From positions 1 to 27,788 of the IMG/VR virus record IMGVR_UViG_3300031705_000036: a stretch of DNA of 27,788 bases. One strand, given 5' to 3'. The notes below the pieces were generated by a model. It ran no database searches. It was not told where the DNA came from and worked only from the letters and a program-made list of their open reading frames with translations. The position numbers and the translations under genes are program-made. Position 1 is the stretch's first letter, and each line of letters opens with the position of its first letter. This document shows, piece after piece, positions 25,873-27,788 of the stretch. Origin of the DNA: a virus.

Positions 25873-26037
25873 TTACTTCTTCATATTTTTTTCAATTGCT
25901 TTCTGACGAGTAGTTTCGTAAGAACTCATACTTCCATCCTTATCTAAATCGCCTTTCATTTCCATTGCGCTTGCTCTTTTAGCCATTGGATTAATATTTA
26001 AAAGATTTGCCGCGTGTTTTGACATAAATGTACTCAT
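25873..26037 (-). CDS. EF-hand loop mini-protein (54 aa)
   Basis: Residues 30-41 read DLDKDGSMSSYE, a complete EF-hand/dockerin-type calcium loop: Asp at 1, 3 and 5, Gly at 6, Ser at 7 and 9, hydrophobic Met at 8, Glu at 12. It is followed by a helix (TTRQKAIEKN). The N-terminal half has a short helix (MSKHAANLLNI). I chose ATG 26037 and not the longer frame starting at 26154, because the extra 39 residues lie entirely inside the preceding peptidase gene, are unusually basic and have no leader; 26037 has the usual ATAATATT leader. Ends 1 nt before the holin gene. Function unknown; calcium binding is inferred from the loop. Confidence 0.72.
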   Translation of the reverse strand: MSTFMSKHAANLLNINPMAKRASAMEMKGDLDKDGSMSSYETTRQKAIEKNMKK

Positions 26038-26041
26038 AATA

Positions 26042-26356
26042 TTATTTTTTTGTTTTGTTATATGCTTCTTTTTCCCAAGGAAGTTCTTTAGCACCTTCTT
26101 GCATTTTACTTCTAGAATATGTTTTACCTTTCCAGTAAACATTTTTATCGTCATAATCTAAATCTCCTCGTTTAAATTGATCTATATGTACCATTTCATG
26201 GCCAACTACTTTATCAATTTTTTTTGGATTTAAATTTTTATTAACTAATATAGTTCCATTATTATTAGCTTTGCCTAAAACATCATCTCCTAAATCTACA
26301 CTATATATAGGTGTATTATCTTGATTATAAGGTGGTGTGTTTAATTTAAACGCCAT
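26042..26356 (-). CDS. Mini HExxH zinc metallopeptidase-like protein (104 aa)
   Basis: Contains VGHEMVHIDQ with HEMVH at 53-57. ELPWEKEAYN at 91-100, with E97 followed by Ala, is a good third-ligand candidate, giving a gluzincin-type layout in only ~104 residues. The N-terminal part (about 10-50) has two beta hairpins (PIYSVDLG, NGTILVNKNL) as seen in compact Zn peptidases. No signal peptide. Overlaps the 51-aa gene by 11 nt and is 4 nt from the EF-hand gene. Proteolysis of a virion or host envelope target during assembly or lysis is possible; the substrate is unknown. Confidence 0.72.
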   Translation of the reverse strand: MAFKLNTPPYNQDNTPIYSVDLGDDVLGKANNNGTILVNKNLNPKKIDKVVGHEMVHIDQFKRGDLDYDDKNVYWKGKTYSRSKMQEGAKELPWEKEAYNKTKK

Positions 26357-26501
26357 AAGGAAATTTTTTATTTAAAGCTTCTTTTCTTTTTTGGCAACCA
26401 CAAGGTTTTTTTAAATTTTTAGAAATTAAACCTACAACACTTTTAACACCTGTTACGGTTGTTATTTTTTCAATTGTATCGCCTAGCCCCGTTGCTTTCA
26501 T
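26346..26501 (-). CDS. Small CxC protein (51 aa)
   Basis: ATG 26499-26501 to TAA 26346-26348 encodes a 51-aa protein: an N-terminal helix-rich part (GLGDTIEKITTVTGVKSVVG), then KKPCGCQKRKEALNKKFPY with a Cys-Gly-Cys at 34-36 and basic surroundings. I recall small proteins with this GDTIEKIT...CGC-KRKE-LN--FPY pattern as frequent in phages of marine bacteria, with no assigned function. The cysteines could hold a metal in an oligomer. Its 3' end overlaps the peptidase start by 11 nt, and a hairpin (26519-26538) lies just upstream. Confidence 0.72.
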   Translation of the reverse strand: MKATGLGDTIEKITTVTGVKSVVGLISKNLKKPCGCQKRKEALNKKFPYGV

Positions 26502-26518
26502 ATAAATAAGATTATATA

Positions 26519-26538
26519 CCTCTTACCAGAGCAAGAGG
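26519..26538 (-). terminator. Hairpin between the 126-aa gene and the lysis-like cluster
   Basis: CCTCTT (26519-26524) and AAGAGG (26533-26538) form a 6-bp stem with an 8-nt loop, 15 nt after the stop of the 126-aa gene. On the transcribed strand it is followed by TATATAATCTTATTTAT, only partly U-rich. It may be a modest terminator/attenuator that lowers expression of the downstream cluster. Confidence 0.5.
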
Positions 26539-26553
26539 CATATGAATTAATAA

Positions 26554-26934
26554 TTAGGCAGTATAAGCAACTGAGGTTACAAATATTTGTAAGTTGCCAA
26601 CTAAAGGAGCTTGTCCTGGAGCTGGTACACCAGTTGTTTGATCTTTTCCAAAACCAACAGAAGCTTTTACTCCACCTGGATTAGCGGTTAAAGCTCTGTT
26701 AACTGTTTGAATTGTTGGAGTTCCTGAGGTAATTGTTGGTATACCTGCTCCTGCATTAGATGTTGAAAGAACAAATGCAATTTGTGAAGTTGCAGTGTTT
26801 TTTAATTCTACAGTTAATGTAGCTGTTCCAGTAACGTAAGTTACCGCACTGATCTGATCTACGTTTACTAAGTACTCTCCTTCTGTAGTAGGAGCCGCTG
26901 TGTTAGTAACGTTAAATGATAAAAATTTAGCCAT
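26554..26934 (-). CDS. Small beta-rich protein, probable virion/decoration protein (126 aa)
   Basis: Thr/Val/Ala-rich beta protein starting MAKFLSFNVTN. Later segments EYLVNVDQISAVTYV, TATLTVELKNTATS and LVGNLQIFVTSVAYTA alternate hydrophobic and small polar residues. I recall similar small 'MAKFL...V' proteins in flavobacterial phages, without known function. Codon use resembles that of the capsid gene, and the 36-nt leader is an A/C-rich, probably unstructured sequence without Shine-Dalgarno. Both features suggest strong expression, as for a structural protein. A hairpin follows the stop. Confidence 0.7.
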   Translation of the reverse strand: MAKFLSFNVTNTAAPTTEGEYLVNVDQISAVTYVTGTATLTVELKNTATSQIAFVLSTSNAGAGIPTITSGTPTIQTVNRALTANPGGVKASVGFGKDQTTGVPAPGQAPLVGNLQIFVTSVAYTA

Positions 26935-26970
26935 TGTGTTTGTTTTTGTTATTGTTGTTGTTTTTGTTTG
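26935..26970 (-). promoter_or_regulatory. CAA-rich unstructured translation leader of the 126-aa gene
   Basis: On the coding strand the 36 bases before the ATG are only A and C apart from one T, with repeated AAC/CAA units. There is no Shine-Dalgarno. Such leaders are known to favour initiation by lack of structure; here this is inferred. Confidence 0.5.
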
Positions 26971-26987
26971 CTAGGGTTTATACAGTC

Positions 26988-27788
26988 CTATCTGTTTTTT
27001 CTAATTTTTTTATTTGCTTCTCTGTTAGCTTTATTGTTTTTTTGTACTTCTATTCTTGATTTAAGTTTACCGGCCTTTTTTTCTAACCTAGCTTTTTTAT
27101 CAATTGAAATGGCTCGGCTAGACTTTGCACTAGTTTGTTTTGCTTTTGTATCAGCGGATTCAGCTTTTTTAGAATCTATGCTTTTAATTGTTTTATTTGT
27201 TGATCTTTTTGTTGAAGCAGCTTTTGAATTTAGTTTTTGCAATCTAATTTCTTTTCTAGACATTTTACCTTCTTTTTTGCTAGCCTCTTTCTGACCTTTA
27301 ATTGCTTTTCTAGACATTGATTTAGCAGACTTTGCATCAAGTATATCTTTTTTTCCAACTTTTCCCGCTGTTATTGTTTGCCCCTTAGGATCAACTTTAA
27401 GCTGTGATAATTTAGATTTTGCCTTAGCAACTTCTTCTGTATTTGGGCCTTTAATACCTGCGTTAACTGATTTGTTAGAACTTCCTCTCATTTGAGAACC
27501 AGGTACTTTTCCACCTTTTAATTGTCTTTTAGCTTCTGTAGTAAATTCAGATTGAGATAAACTACCGTAGGTGTCCATGTCTCTTTTTGCATAAGCATCT
27601 TTAAAACTTCTTCCCCCATTTCCCCCTTCTGGCGGTGGTGGTGGCGGATCAGCTAGTACTTTTGGCTTAAGAGTAGTGTGATCAAAAAACTGGAACCCGG
27701 TTGTGTTTTTACCGGTGCTAGGATAAATTCCTTTTCCTGCGCTTTCACTTGGAGTTCGCCGTTTATTAGATTCATTTTGCGCGTCTAT
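26988..27788 (-). CDS. Lys-rich protein, 5' end truncated by window (at least 266 aa)
   Basis: The frame is open from the window edge to TAG at 26988, so the true start lies outside; the ATG at 27576-27578 is internal. Visible order: charged N-terminal part, GFQFFDHTTLKPKVLADP, a run of six Pro, a Gly-rich spacer, then FKDAYAKRDMDTYGSLSQSE (about 63-82 of the visible part), then about 190 residues of Lys/Ser/Ala-rich, strongly basic sequence ending KKIRKNR. The tail resembles histone-H1-like tails in composition. I have the impression that the Pro-run and KRDM-TYG-L elements recur in marine Bacteroidota phages, function unknown. Could be a DNA-associated internal protein; not certain. Confidence 0.7.
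   Translation of the reverse strand: MDAQNESNKRRTPSESAGKGIYPSTGKNTTGFQFFDHTTLKPKVLADPPPPPPEGGNGGRSFKDAYAKRDMDTYGSLSQSEFTTEAKRQLKGGKVPGSQMRGSSNKSVNAGIKGPNTEEVAKAKSKLSQLKVDPKGQTITAGKVGKKDILDAKSAKSMSRKAIKGQKEASKKEGKMSRKEIRLQKLNSKAASTKRSTNKTIKSIDSKKAESADTKAKQTSAKSSRAISIDKKARLEKKAGKLKSRIEVQKNNKANREANKKIRKNR

Noticed and set aside
26038-26154. 39-residue N-terminal extension of the EF-hand protein
   Set aside because: It lies entirely inside the peptidase gene, is very basic and lacks a leader; ATG 26037 has the usual AT-rich leader 4 nt after the peptidase stop.
27576-27578. ATG as the start of the Lys-rich protein
   Set aside because: The frame remains open to the window edge, with conserved-looking sequence (GFQFFDH, Pro run) upstream, so this Met is internal.
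1-27788. tRNA genes, CRISPR arrays, insertion sequences, integrase or att sites
   Set aside because: None seen on reading both strands; the absence of lysogeny genes in this half does not prove a virulent lifestyle.

Overview
The window is a stretch of a virulent-looking bacteriophage genome. It is AT-rich (about one third G+C by eye), and every gene I can support lies on the minus strand, so transcription runs from high to low coordinates. The genes are packed head to tail with gaps of a few bases, or overlaps. Almost none has a Shine-Dalgarno sequence; starts sit behind A/T-only leaders such as TTAATT-ATG. That leader style, together with the protein families, points to a Bacteroidota (probably marine flavobacterial) host. 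The neck, nozzle and internal-protein layout, with no sheath, tail tube or tape measure, points to a podovirus of the broad crAss-like (Crassvirales-related) type. The taxonomic placement is inference from remembered families, not from a search.

Layout in transcription order. (1) 27788-23393: small accessory, lysis and head genes. These are a truncated Lys-rich protein, a small beta-rich protein behind a CAA-rich leader, a hairpin, then a tight cluster of a 51-aa CxC protein, a mini HExxH metallopeptidase, a 54-aa EF-hand protein and a 3-TM holin. After them come an Ala/Gly/Thr-rich protein, two small conserved proteins, a tandem GroES-like protein and an 88-aa helical protein beside the terminase. 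(2) 23393-16016: packaging and head, with terminase large subunit, portal with a long C-terminal coiled coil, acidic scaffold-like protein and major capsid protein, closed by a strong intrinsic terminator. (3) 15941-6489: neck and tail, with a post-capsid protein, two ring/connector proteins, a 1532-aa nozzle/muzzle protein with a cadherin-like insert, its 500-aa propeller-like partner and a cupin-like protein. (4) 6485-1: three internal (ejection/cargo) proteins arranged like T7 gp14, gp15 and gp16. The last is a giant protein (at least 1339 aa, running off the window) carrying an HELLH metallopeptidase motif and a possible PD-(D/E)xK nuclease signature.

The most striking signal is at the end of the gp14-like gene. 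A GGGAAAG heptamer in the correct X-XXY-YYZ register touches the UAA stop. It is followed after 5 nt by a GC-rich hairpin and 34 further open, protein-like codons in the -1 frame. This has the layout of a programmed -1 frameshift giving a 286-aa form of an ejection protein. Second is a sharply bounded, high-GC tract with different codon use inside the terminase ATPase domain, centred on the Walker A motif, which suggests recombination or co-conversion.

No tRNA, CRISPR array, insertion sequence, integrase or attachment site was seen. There is no gene-free stretch longer than 300 bases.
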